NCBI GenBank assembly: GCA_025174535.1
Contig: JALBUN010000043.1
Coordinates: forward strand, 1 to 43,771
Length of the DNA stretch: 43,771 bases
Origin: Cantharellus purpuraceus
Taxonomy: Eukaryota > Basidiomycota > Agaricomycetes > Cantharellales > Hydnaceae
Direction: 5' to 3'
Part shown: in pieces, positions 11,071 to 21,485 of the stretch
How positions within the stretch are numbered: position 1 is the stretch's first letter
How the letters are laid out: every line of letters starts with the position of its first letter
The notes under the pieces: model-generated
Database searches by the model: none
Told to the model about the DNA's origin: nothing
The model's input: the letters and a program-made list of their open reading frames with translations, nothing else
Translations under genes and position numbers: made by a program

Positions 11071-11640
11071 TGTATGGGAACCACCTTTTCCCTATCAAAT
11101 CCTATTTATGCAGCACCAATGTGCTATACTTTGCTTTTCCATTCCTAAATATCAGCATATATTTGGTGCTTGTACCTGGAATGGACTTATTCAAATATTC
11201 TCTATTTTCCATATTTTTTCAGGAATATTCCATGCAGAACTTGGCCCAGAATGCTCTTATTCTGCTGTACTACAGTTGTGGACCCATAGGCACCCACAAA
11301 CCTTCACACAGTCAGCACTCCACCTCTGGACCAGGCATTTGGCCTAAATTCAAGCTCAGATGTCTCTGATCAATAAATAATCTGTAACTTGACAACCACA
11401 GCCTCTCAGGGCACAATTTTCCATGGAGATCATGACCTGAGATGTGGCTGTGCAAACCAGTGCAGAAAACAGGGTGGATACCCTTCTTTTTGCCTGATCA
11501 GTGCCTAGTTCAGAGGTCAGAGCAGGTGATTGCTGATCAGATCAGGTGATGGCCTTGGAATATTCTACCCCTTTCCATAACATTCCAGCTGTTTCCTTCT
11601 ATTATTAGATTGAACATTCCAGAACCATTATTCAGCTCCT
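11071..11640 (-). repeat. LTR-A copy, part 1, split by chromovirus
   Basis: Runs TGTATGGGAACCACC through U3-type sequence to TTCAGCTCCT, where the Ty3-II chromovirus enters. It resumes at 18342 after the target duplication CTCCT. The plus strand here reads in the sense of the presumed LTR-A transcript and the body follows the promoter direction; strand is entered as '-' only to match the other copies' convention of opposite orientation to 23541-24972. A heat-shock-like GAAnnTTCnnGAA lies at 11612-11624. Confidence 0.75.
11636..11640. repeat. target site duplication of Ty3-II (CTCCT), left
   Basis: CTCCT at 11636-11640 is repeated at 18337-18341, directly outside the two LTR ends. A 5-bp duplication is typical of LTR retrotransposons. 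Confidence 0.85.
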
Positions 11641-11986
11641 TGTGAGGGCAACACTGATGACAAGGCCACAAACAAGATACTCAATAGATGAGAGCCGATA
11701 AGAGATAATGCCAGCTGGTACAGCGGATATCCTCAGTCTATACAGCTGTTTCTGATAAATACATGGGACTTACCTGGTACAGCGGATATCCTCAGAGATC
11801 AAGCTGAGGGGATCACACTGCACCAAGGTGAGTCTTTATACTGAATGATGGAGATGGATAGGAGAACCAAGATAGGGGAAGTGATAGGGGCAATGAAATA
11901 GGGGAGATGCACCCTGACAGGCTGTGCTGATAGGGGCGTCAAGAGAAAATACTAAAAATAGAATATGACTCATTTGAACCCTGACA
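11641..11986 (-). repeat. Ty3-II LTR (3' LTR of the minus-strand element)
   Basis: 346 bp, TGTGAGGGCAACACTGATGA to CATTTGAACCCTGACA. It contains the repeated block CTGGTACAGCGGATATCCTC twice (about 11714 and 11775). It pairs with 17992-18336. Confidence 0.9.
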
Positions 11987-11999
11987 TCACCCCCCTCTT
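11987..11999 (-). promoter_or_regulatory. Ty3-II polypurine tract
   Basis: The minus strand reads AAGAGGGGGGTGA directly before the 3' LTR, as expected for the plus-strand primer of a minus-strand element. Confidence 0.75.
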
Positions 12000-12075
12000 A
12001 ATGCATGTCGTCTCGATATGCACTATCATCCTGTCCATCTCAAGAGAGACACACCCTGAAGCACTCTGCAAGGTC

Positions 12076-13384
12076 TGTATGGGAACTGGTTTTCCCTTAA
12101 AAAGATCTTGTTTAAAGTCCCAAAACTGTACAATTCCACTTGATGGCCTTAAAATATCAGCATATATCTGCTGCTTTCTCTTGATTCAGGGCCATTCAAA
12201 TATTCTCTATTTTTTTTCATATTTTTTTGGGAATTTTCCATGCAGAGATGAGTCTACAAACTTATTGTTCTGCTGGGTGAAGTTTTGGGACCCACATGGA
12301 CCCACAAACCTTCGCAGATGTCAGCAGCCTCAAAGTCAGCTGGAGTCACCCGGACAACTGACTCATTTTCAATCACATGACTCATTTCAATCTCCGACTC
12401 AATCTGGTCACCACTGCCAGTAAATACTCAATATCTTCCCAACCACTCCACCTCCTGACTCCATTTTCAGTGGAGAGTTCAATAGAAGCCGTGCCTACCC
12501 ATAGCTGTGCTAATCAGCCTTGGAAACGAAGTATTGACCGAGTTATTTGAGTAATGGTGACTCATGCAATGACTCCTGCCATGACTCATGCTATGACTCC
12601 TTCCATGACTCATACCATGACTCCTGTGATTACTCATACTATGACTCCTGCTCTGAGTCACACTATGACTCCATCCATGACTCATGCCATGAGTCAGAGC
12701 AAATCAAGCAGCTCATTGGCTAGGAAACTTCCACCCCTTCTCACATATTCCACTAGCTTCCAGTAGTTTCCATCTATTAATAGGTAGAAGTTTCCAGTAG
12801 TATTAGTCAGCTCCTGTAAATACAATATAAAGGAGCCCATTCTGCCTCTGAATAAATAACCATTTCTACCCCATCATTTGCACATCAGTGTGACTAGAGT
12901 GACATACAGTGTCATCCTCTATATCTCAGTAACTGTTGATTGTCCAGTTCAAGGGTCGCTTACAGTTGTGTAACTGTATTCGATTGCACTCGAAGTAGTG
13001 ATTGTCCTGCTTTGGCGTGAGTGTAGTATCTACCTCGTGTGACTACGAATCTACAGGGTGAGATTGTCTGTCAATAGTCCTGCCATTAGTGCTCTTGTTT
13101 AAGTTACTAGTGTGTACTGCCTTTGCAGAGCATTAGAATCTTGAACTCGTGTGAAGCAGTTGCTAGACTACTTCACACATCGCTGTTACCAGCTTCAGAG
13201 TGTCACTGGTTGGTCGGTCGGATTCATCCACCTACTTCCTCTAGCCTCTAAGTGCATTCCCCTCTTTTTGGAATATCTGGACCCCTAAGCGTCCGTGAAC
13301 TCTAGACTCTGGAAGTCGTTCATTCACAGAATTGTGGTGATTTAGAGTTCTCCCTAACACCATAATTTTGCGGGTTCCAAAACA
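12076..13384 (-). mobile_element. LTR-A2 solo LTR inside the chromovirus 3' region
   Basis: A 1.3-kb insertion with ends TGTATGGGAACTGG and GGTTCCAAAACA. It is a variant of LTR-A: the R/U5 half matches LTR-A closely, while the U3 half carries a different sequence with a 12-bp TGACTC array. It separates the chromodomain end of Ty3-II pol (13385 onward) from the polypurine tract. The 5-bp flanks, read on the minus strand, are GACAG and GACCT, so the duplication is imperfect. A second LTR-A2 copy is at 42486-43771. As with the 11071 part, the plus strand reads in the presumed transcript sense. Confidence 0.75.
12558..12701. repeat. 12 x 12-bp TGACTC tandem array in LTR-A2 (copy 1)
   Basis: Twelve adjoining 12-bp units, almost all beginning TGACTC, such as TGACTCATGCAA, TGACTCCTGCCA and TGACTCATGCTA, ending with TGAGTCAGA. 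Many contain the palindromic bZIP (Gcn4/AP-1) core TGACTCA or TGAGTCA. More isolated copies lie upstream at about 12359-12395. Confidence 0.85.
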
Positions 13385-16300
13385 CTGTCCAATCAAAGAG
13401 GACCTGTTTGGGAGGGTCTGTGAAGTTCTCAAAGCGTCTGAAGGGAAGAGCTGCATAGGTGGCTGCCAAATATGCCTTGGGGCTTCAGGATTCTCCCGAT
13501 GGAAGTCTGCAATGCGCCTTCTAGCCCCACTGGCATCATTAGCTGGGATCCAGAGGTCGTCAGTAGCTCCATAGCCCTTCCAACTCACCAGGTATTCCAG
13601 TCTTCCTCGGAAAACTCTGCTGTTGAGGATCTTCTCAACTTCGTATTCCTGTACTCCATCTCAAATGACGGGAGGTGGTGGAGGAGATGACTGGTGTTCA
13701 GGGATGGGATCCTTTTCATAAGGACAGAGTAATACAACAGAGAACACTGGATGAGTGTGACCAAAGATTGGGGAAGTTGTAGGCCATAGGCATTTCATGA
13801 GACCACCTTATTAATCACATATGGTTCTAACCATTTGTGATCAAGTTTCTTGGTTGGACAGGTGGTGGTGATATTTTGTGCATTCATAAATTGGGAGACA
13901 AACTGGGTGCCACGGTCACTGATGATCTCCTCAGGAAGGCCGTGGTGTTTCCACACATGGTCTTGGAAAAGTCATGCAACTCCTATGGAGTTGATGTCAG
14001 AGGTGGTAGGGATAACATGTGCTTGTTTGGAAAGACAGTCCACAACGACAAGGAGTGCATCATAGCCATGGCTGATGGGTAGCTCTACAATAAGGTCAAC
14101 AGATATCACTTGCCACCTCCAATCTGGGACATGATTAGGCAGGAGTTTACCCATAGGGGGAGCAGGGAAAGTTTTTGTCCGATTGCAGAGGTCACATCCC
14201 TTGATGTATTTAGCAATGTATTGTCCAAATCCAGGCCACCAGTAGCTGCGGGATACAAGTTCTGTTGTTCTCCAGCGACCAGGGTGACCTGTAATGTGAG
14301 TATCGTGGTGTGCCCTTACAATGTCATGGCGCAATTTTGGGTCAAGAGGGACATATACCTTGCCACGATAGAGGATGAGTCCATTCTCCTCGGTCCATTC
14401 CTGTCCTTGTAAATTCCGAGAGGGACCAAGTTCCTTAAGAGCCTTTACAACCTTTTCATCTCTGTTGGTGCAGTTCTGCACACATTCCAGGAATATGTCT
14501 CCTTCTCCTGTGATCATTTGAGCTCCTGGCCCTGGATAGGTGGATGTCGCATCGATGTGGAATAGCTCAGGGCCAAGAAGAACCTGGTTTTGGTTATCTT
14601 CCTCCCCCCACTTATGATCTACATGTCGTGAGAGGGCATCAGGTTTGGCTGAATGTCGTCCAGGACGGTGGATCAAAGTCAAAACGAGAAAGGTATAGTG
14701 ACCAGCGAGCTTGTTGGCGATTAAGGTTCTGAGCTGTACGGAAATATGTGAGGTTTTGATGGTCGTTAAGGATTTCAATCTTGTATTTGGTCCCTTCCAA
14801 GATGTGGCACCATTCTTCTAGTCCACCGATGACTGAGAGCAATTCCTTATCATGGATGGTATAGTTGTGCTCTGCATCTGAAAGGCTCTTGGATACAAAA
14901 CCTACTGGCCTCCATTTCTCATCGTCACAGAGTTGAGATAGAACAGCACCTGTTGCATATGCTGAAGCATCTGTCTCTAGTCGAAAATGCTTGGTTTGAT
15001 CTGGGAGGACAAGGATTGAAGTTGACGTGACAAGCTGCTTGAGTTTATCAAAGGCTTCTTGTTCTGGGCCATCGGGTATCCAGGACCACTGTGTATCTGC
15101 CTTTGTTAACCAATTCAGAGGCTTTGTGATATGTGAGAAGTCCTCAATGAAGCGACAATAGAAATTGATGAAACCCAAGAAGGATTTGACTTCTGTCACA
15201 TTGTGTGGTGTGGGCCAGTCTCTGACTCCAGCCACCTTAACTGGGTCCATAGCTACCTGTCCCTGTGAGAGAATCAATCCAAGATAATCTACCTTCTGTT
15301 GCGAGAAAAGGCATTTCTCTGGTTTGAGGTACAGGTGGTTGGCCCGAAGAATTTCAAGGACAGATTGCACAATTGTGTGGTGCTGTTCTAGGGATTCAGT
15401 GAAAATGAGGATGTCATCCATGAACACTACCATAGTGCCATCATCAATGAGCTCCTTGAAAATGCCATTCATCATCGTCTGAAAGGTTGCTGGGCTGTTT
15501 GTGAGACCAAAGAACATGACCAGGGGTTCAAATAGACCATAATTGGTTTGAAAGGCTGCCTTCCATTCGTCGCCCTCTTTAATACGCACATTGTTATATC
15601 CCCATCGGATGTCAAGCTTGGTAAAGTACTTGGCATTGGCTGCGGCAATTTTATTCATGATGTCTGGTACCAGGGGTAGTGGGTAGGCATTCTTGATTGT
15701 GATATCATTCAGCTTGCGGCAGTCTTGCACAAAACGAAGATTACCGTCCTTCTTCTTCACAAAAAAGACAGGGGATGCCATGGGTGACTTGGAAGGGCGT
15801 ATCACGATGATTCTGTAGGTTCTCTTCAAGGAATGCATCCAACTCCTTCTGCTCATTTGGGGACATTGGATAGACCTTTGTGCTGAAGGGTTGCGCTCCT
15901 GGAGTGAGTTCAATAGCATGGTCCCACAGTTTTCGAGGTAGAAGTTGGTCAAAGGACTCCTTTGCAAAAACATCCTTAAATCCCCAGTACGCCTTTGGGA
16001 CAATCTCCTCAAAGGTTTTGACTGGAGTAGATTCTGCAGCCTTCTGTGCAAGCTGTTGAGAAACTGTTGAACCAGCATAGATATTCTCCAAGCCTTCTTC
16101 TACAAAGATAACAAATGTTCGGTCTCCCTCATATTGGGGTTGCCTGTGTGAGTTCTTGCCATTTGAAGGAGTTGTACCAAGCGAATGCTCTTTGTGTTCT
16201 GGTACTTCTCCACATGAATCAGGGCAGCGAGTCATCTGTACCTTTCCTGTACGCCAGTCTACCTCTGGGTTGTGCTTCACAAGCCAGGTGTGCCCAACAA

Positions 16301-16787
16301 TTATCCCAAAGGTTCCCAGGCTTGTGACTGAAAATGTGGCACATTCGGTATGGGTCCCATATGTGCAGATGAGATCAACTTCTTCCTTGATTGAACCTGC
16401 TTCATTTGGGGTCCCATCAATGTTATAAACAGGTATGGCACGTGGTAGAGGGCATGTTTGAAGTTTCTCTGCTTTGACATATTCTGCATCAATGAACATT
16501 CCTGTAGCACCACTATTGAGGAGTGCATCCATGGCTAGAGGGTATCCAGTGTCTACCAAGTGGATTTTCATGGGAATTCTTGTACATCGATGGATGTCTG
16601 CAGATTGAAGGTAGAGATGAGGAGGGTCATCACGTTTAGCTGGAAGTTGAGAAGGGTTTTCAGGCATGGCTGTTTTGGTTTCAGTCTGATGGACAAGGGA
16701 GTGTGCGTGTAACATATCGCTTGTGAGCCCTACAGTACATGATTCAAGAACTGAAAACCAGTTTGTCAGGCAGGGCATGCTCTTCAC
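13385..16787 (-). pseudogene. Ty3-II pol: protease, RT, RNase H, integrase, chromodomain
   Basis: Protease reads LLNSGATGMFID, with Asn (AAT, 16515-16517) where Asp is catalytic. RT follows with SPVFFVKKKDGNLRFVQDC, LDIRWGYNNVRIKEGDEWK and the catalytic FMDDIL (about 15420). RNase H has RLETDAS and DKELLSV. Integrase has the HHCC finger (HHDTHITGHPGRW then GCDLCNRTK) and the core Asp motifs SVDLIVELP and ISDRGTQF. After VSQFM the sequence jumps to ITTTCPTKKLDHKW, so most of the core including the catalytic Glu is deleted. The end holds a chromodomain (EYLVSWKGYGATDDLW), which in chromoviruses directs insertion to heterochromatin. Frameshifts near 15800 and 14700 split pol. Confidence 0.9.
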
Positions 16788-17923
16788 TGCTGACTGGCCT
16801 GAAAATCCTGCTTCTCCTCTTGCTTTGGAATTACTGCCTTCTGTGCTTCTTCCTTGGCCTTCAGTGCAGCTGCTACTGACTCTGATATCATGCTGGCAAT
16901 TGCTGTTTGTGTGAGATCAGCTTGGATACATTCCTTGCGTGGTTCAGGGCATGCTGGGGATATATGGCCATGCTTTCCACAGTTATAGCACGTCCAAGTC
17001 TCAATGCGATGGCGGTTGGAGTCAATATCCATAGGTGCAGCACCATTAGAGGTTGCCAAGGTAGTTGGTACAGAGATGACCGGAGTGCTGTGAGGGTGGG
17101 ATGGGGTAGAGTGAGCAGGAGTGAGGGAAGTCTGAGCATGTCTCACTTCTAGAAGACGACGGTGGTTGCGGTCGATTTGACAGGCCACTTCCTTCCATGC
17201 CTTGAGATCAGATGGGAGGGATGGCTGTGCATGGATCTTGTCAAGAATCATTGCAGGGAGCTCTCAGGCATAGGCATCTTCCAGTGCTGCATCGTTAAAC
17301 CTGGTCCTTCCTGCTAGTATCTCAAACTGTGCTGTGTATTCATCCACTGACATGCCAGTCATCTTAAGATCGTGTAACTTTGTTCGTGCTGTTTGAGAGC
17401 GGTCAGGGTCCCCAAAAGCATTCTCCACCTGCTTAATGAATTCCTCCAAGGTGGAGAGCGGTGAGGTCCTGTCAATGACTGCCTGTGTCTCATTGTGCGC
17501 CCATACTTCAGCAGAACCTCCTGTCATAAAAGAGAGGGCATAGAGGATCTTGGTCTGCTCATCTGGGAAAGATGTAGGCTGGACTGCAATGGCGAGCCTG
17601 ATAGAGCGAATGAAACCTTCCATCTCTGCATGATCTCCATTGAATTTGGCTGGTTCAGCTGCCCTTATTGGGCAAACGGATGACAATGCAGGAGGAGGTG
17701 TGGGAAATGAGGTGGTCTGAGAGATGGTCTGTGCTGCAGCGATGGCGGCAGCAGCGGCAGTATCTGCTAGGTTGTTCTGGACATTGGCAAACTGGCTCTG
17801 GAGGTGCTGGTTCTGGAGTTGCAGCTGCTGGAGCTGCTGCGCCTGGGTGTTGAACAATGCTCACAGAAAGGCACCACTTTCACCTAGAGTGTCCCAATAG
17901 GCTTCAGGGAGTGGATCGGTCAT
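16784..17923 (-). pseudogene. Ty3-II gag
   Basis: The start ATG at 17923 gives MTDPLPEAYWDTLGESGAFL, then TGA (17863-17861) and TGA (17266-17264) interrupt the frame; both fit CGA to TGA. Between them lie a glutamine-rich coiled segment (QAQQLQQLQLQNQHLQSQF) and the retrotransposon gag fold (about FNGDHAEMEGFIRSIRLAI to VDEYTAQFEILAGR). After the second stop comes a zinc knuckle CYNCGKHGHISPAC that would bind the genomic RNA. Restoring neither stop is needed to recognise the family. Gag overlaps the start of the pol frame by a few bases at 16784-16787. Confidence 0.85.
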
Positions 17924-17991
17924 GGTATCAGTGAAGTAGTTAATAGGGAAAGGGTTATGAGGTGTGGGGTCGTCTTATGAGCTTGATCTTC

Positions 17992-18336
17992 TGTGAGGGC
18001 GACGCTGATGACAAGGCCACAACAACAAGATACTCAATAGATGAGAGCCGATAAGAGATAATGCCAGCTGGTACAGCGGATATCCTCCTATACAGCTGTT
18101 TCTGATAAATACATGGGACTTACCTGGTACAGCGGATATCCTCAGAGATCAAGCTGAGGGGATCACACTGCACCAAGGTGAGTCTTTATACTAAATGATG
18201 GAGACGAATAGGAGAACCAAGATAGGGGAAGTGATAGGGGCAATGAAATAGGGGAGATGCACCCTGACAGGCTGTGCTGATAGAGGCGTCAAGAGAAAAT
18301 ACTAAAAATAGAATATGACTCATTTGAACCCTGACA
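17992..18336 (-). repeat. Ty3-II LTR (5' LTR of the minus-strand element)
   Basis: 345 bp, TGTGAGGGCGACGCTGATGA to CCCTGACA, paired with 11641-11986. Differences include small indels (AACAAG versus ACAACAAG; CTCAGTCTATAC versus CTCCTATAC) and a few substitutions. Followed at 18337-18341 by the CTCCT duplication. Confidence 0.9.
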
Positions 18337-18341
18337 CTCCT

Positions 18342-18697
18342 GATCAGTGTTAATGCAGCAGAACCTGTGATTGGCTTGGAATATTCTACCCCTTTCTTCC
18401 ACCTTCCACTACCTTCCAGTAGTTTCCATCTATGAATAGGTAGAATATTCCAGAACCATTAGTCAGCCCCTGTAAATACAATATATAAGGAGGCCATTTT
18501 GCCTCTGAAATAACAACATATTCTACCACTTCTACCCATCTTCTGCACACCGGTGTGACTAGAGTGACATACAGTGTCATCCTCTATATCTCAGTAACTG
18601 TTGATTACCAGTTCAAGGATCTTTTACAGTTGTGTAACTGTACTTGATTGCACTCAAAGTAGTGATATTCCTGCTTTGGGCATGAGTGTAGTATCTG
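18342..18697 (-). repeat. LTR-A copy, part 2 (continues 11071-11640)
   Basis: Continues the LTR-A sequence interrupted by Ty3-II, from GATCAGTGTTAATG through a heat-shock-like GAATATTCCAGAA (18443-18455), a TATA-like ATATATAAGGAGG (18481-18493) and the TACAGTTGTGTAACTGTA hairpin, to GTGTAGTATCTG. It is cut there by another LTR-A copy. Confidence 0.75.
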
Positions 18698-19097
18698 TGT
18701 TTTGGAACCTGCAAAATTATGGTGTTAGGGCAAACTCTAAATCACCACAATTCCATGAATGAACAGCTGAGAAGAATATCAAACCCTGCTGCAGCACAAC
18801 TCCAGAAACAATTTAATGTTTGTACTTTGGTTACAATCCCTTGTATTGGTCAATGCAGACTATACACAGAAAAGTAATATGTTTCTTAGCAGCAAGAAAT
18901 GAATAAGACTTCCAGAGTCTAGAGTTCATGGATGCTTAGGGGTCCAGATATTCCAAAATGAGAGGAATGCACTTAGAGGCTAAGGAAGTAGGTGGATGAA
19001 TCCAACTGTCCAACCAGTGGCACTCAGAAGCAGGTAACAGCAATGTGTGAAGTAGTCTAGCAACTGCTTCACACGAGTTCAAGATTCTAATGCTCTG
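18698..19097 (+). repeat. LTR-A terminal fragment
   Basis: Begins TGTTTTGGAACCTGCAAAAT and follows the 23541 copy for 400 bp to AATGCTCTG, where the Ty3-I LTR starts. It lies head-to-head with the preceding fragment. Confidence 0.75.
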
Positions 19098-19629
19098 TGT
19101 TATGACTATATTCATTAATGTCCAGATCCCCATCCGATCCACTCAGATCCCCGTGCATATGAAATCTATACTCCATTTGGAAACCGCCATCTCCATCTAC
19201 CTGTCTGATTGTCACCGCTGATTCCACCCATCCGTCTCGGTTCGATTGATGCATCAGCATCACCATAGGAACCTGGACACCCTGTTGGACTTGGACATAC
19301 TCATGTAAGGCCTTCAGCCTCGGAGACCCATCACCGGAGTAATTATTATTAGATTTCAAAATATGTATTTAAGTTGCCCGACTGGGGACTTCATTCCCCA
19401 GTTCAAATATCGAATCACACCTAGTTCCTAAGTCTGATCCTAACTCTCTAAGTTGTACTCCATCTCCGAAATCTCGGACACTGGTATTAGTGAGGGTGCA
19501 GCACATAAGCTGAAGCCAAGTCTGTTCCGACCCCCACGATGTGCTCCGACTCTGACCCGAACTCCAACCTGACCTCCAACCCAACCTCCAACCCAATCTC
19601 CGACCCCCAATCGGACCTAGTGCGTAACA
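19098..19629 (+). repeat. Ty3-I 5' LTR, copy 2
   Basis: 532 bp from TGTTATGACTATATTC to CCTAGTGCGTAACA, with TGTTA..TAACA inverted ends. The gag start codon follows at 19662. It is the best preserved Ty3-I LTR in the window and still keeps many CpG sites. No 3' partner is seen after 27225. Confidence 0.8.
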
Positions 19630-20049
19630 GTATATTCAAACTGCCATACTCACTCCTACCAATGCCACGATCCACTGCCAATTCCAAGCGCACACAAACC
19701 ATCAAGGTGCCCCCTCCCAGCATCAACACCATCCCTGAGGTCGTTGAAGAACCGATGGACCACATAGAGGCTGGCAATGAAGAAGACAACACCCCGCCCT
19801 CTCCAAATCTGGTGCAAGCCATCTCCCTGCTCGCCAGCAGCATCCGTAACCCACAAGCTCCTAAGTCCCGGACCAAGGTCCGAGAACCTGACCCCTTCAA
19901 TGGCTCCGATCCGTGAAAGCTCCAGCCGTTGATGAGCCAGGACGCATCAAGGACGCATATCGAACCACTCTGACAGTCCAACTCCGCCAGCGTCTTTTCG
20001 TATCAACTTTTAAATAGCGCCGCAACTCCCTCTCCACCTCAGTCTCTAA

Positions 20050-20613
20050 GACGCTTGTTCGGAATCATGTCAGTATACAATATTCTGATGTATAGGAGAT
20101 AAACATCAGGATTTCAATGATACATAAAGCCAGGGAGTTACAATTTGGATATCTTAAAAGATTTCAGATGTGTGAAATTTTCATAAATATAAACATATAT
20201 TCTATATTTTAATAAACTTTAAAAGATGAGATATTTGGTTGAGATGAACATAATCATTTACATGGATATAATAGGAATGTCTGTATTAATATAATTGGTA
20301 TTATATAGGGTATTTAGATATACAAATACCAGGTGGGGATTAAAGATAGTTCAAATTATGTTACAAGTATTGTATAAGAAAGAATCAATGATATTTGGAT
20401 GTTCCCTCAAGGGAGTTGCCACCACTAAATGGGGAAAAAAAGAATTATTTTTGAGAATTATGCCAAAATATCACAATATGTTTTAATCTAGTATATTGTG
20501 TAAAATTTGAGAATCATGTTGAAATATGAAAATAAGTTTGAATTGAAGTGTATTGTATAAAATTTGAGGAAAATAGGTTGTATATACGTATTTGTTGTAT
20601 TTCTGAACAAGCG
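20050..20613. mobile_element. TIR-B copy 2 with TCTAA target duplication
   Basis: 564 bp, ends GACGCTTGTTCGGAAT and TTTCTGAACAAGCG, flanked by TCTAA at 20045-20049 and 20614-20618. It is inverted relative to the 1480-2082 copy and similar along its length by eye, with several indels. AT-rich and non-coding. Confidence 0.85.
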
Positions 20614-20704
20614 TCTAATTCTAGCCATCGATCGTCACTCGTGTTTTATCGCCATTGATCATTATCAGCCTTCTATTCACACCAATCCTTTCATCATCAT
20701 TCAC

Positions 20705-21139
20705 ATGGCTTCCCATTCTATTCCCCTCTCCAACATCGCTTCTAATAATATGTCACACTGGTCTCTGGACACAGAGGACTATCAAAAATATGCCGAGCTC
20801 CACGGGCATGTTAAGCCACCTCCACGTGTCAAAATACTTCCAAAACTCTTTCAACGTCCAAGATCCCCACCATGTCTCTCTTATGCCATTGGCAATCCCA
20901 TATTCTTTCACAATTCCATTGAACCATATACATTCCTCGACATTTCGCCTCTATATCGTAACATGGATAGAAGAGTCAAACATGAGGTAGAATTTCAGTC
21001 GCCATCGCCAACCTATCCTCCCACTTCAATCCAACTCAGGTTACATCGTGTCAGGCAAAGGGACCGAATACTCTTGGAATGGGATACCATATGGAGACGG
21101 ATCACTAAGACAATAAGGAGTATTTGTTGTGGATGCTGA
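20705..21139 (+). CDS. hypothetical 144-aa protein in the unclassified insertion
   Basis: No family is recognised. ATG 20705 (MASHSIPLSNIASNN) is the first Met of the likely product; an upstream in-frame extension to 20564 would start inside TIR-B and is therefore unlikely. The protein is basic, with Pro-rich patches (HVKPPPRVKILPKLFQRPRS), a hydrophobic/aromatic middle (AIGNPIFFHNSIEPYTFLD), an Arg-rich C-terminal third (LRLHRVRQRDRILLEWD) and a Cys-rich end CCGC. There is no zinc-finger, protease, RT or transposase motif and no signal peptide. An upstream TATA-like sequence (20009-20018) would serve it if TIR-B were absent. The uninterrupted frame inside decayed DNA suggests a fairly recent arrival. 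Confidence 0.45.
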   Translation: MASHSIPLSNIASNNMSHWSLDTEDYQKYAELHGHVKPPPRVKILPKLFQRPRSPPCLSYAIGNPIFFHNSIEPYTFLDISPLYRNMDRRVKHEVEFQSPSPTYPPTSIQLRLHRVRQRDRILLEWDTIWRRITKTIRSICCGC

Positions 21140-21475
21140 CTGAAGTCCTCATGTGACTCAGGGTCAATTTACCTTCAGAGCCGTAGGGAAGATGGTATTG
21201 GTGGACATTTCTATTGTTCTTTTATATGACTCACCCCTGTTTCATCTTTAATTCATTCATACACGACTCACTCATCCTTGTTCTATTTTTGGTTCTTTTA
21301 TTACTCATCACCCCCTATTCTTACAAAGATTACCCCCTATCTGTCGTTTCATTTCTCCATGATTTCCCCATTAGTAGTTCAACTTCACACGCTTTGTCAG
21401 CTGCTTGATCAGCATTTCTTGCATCATATCACATCATTTGCTACTCATATTGTGTCGTTGTGCCCTGGGGATTTG

Positions 21476-21485
21476 TATATAAAAG
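21476..21485 (+). promoter_or_regulatory. TATA box in the unclassified insertion
   Basis: TATATAAAAG lies about 50 bp before a cluster of ACGCTCTA-type repeats and 130 bp before CACTGAGGTAAAACA, which looks like an LTR 3' end. This fits an LTR promoter, but no second LTR was found. Confidence 0.4.

Larger units (their letters stand above)
11641..18336 (-). mobile_element. Ty3/Gypsy chromovirus (Ty3-II) with both LTRs
   Basis: A 6.7-kb element on the minus strand bounded by 345-bp LTRs (TGTGAGGGC..CCTGACA) and a CTCCT duplication. The internal order on the minus strand is gag (17923-16784), protease, RT, RNase H, integrase and chromodomain, then a polypurine tract. The two LTRs differ at roughly eight places by eye, so it is one of the younger insertions here. 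It cannot move on its own: gag has two stops, protease has lost its Asp, pol is frameshifted, the integrase core is deleted, and a 1.3-kb LTR-A2 sits near the 3' end. Confidence 0.9.

Noticed and set aside
12479..12766. Repetitive Met/Ser/His frames (MTHAMTPAMTH and MSHGRSHSMSHGRSH types), also at 43230-43519
   Set aside because: They are forced by the 12-bp DNA repeat in any frame and lie inside an LTR.
14110..14412. Plus-strand open frames within 13.2-17.9 kb
   Set aside because: Shadows of the minus-strand chromovirus gag-pol.
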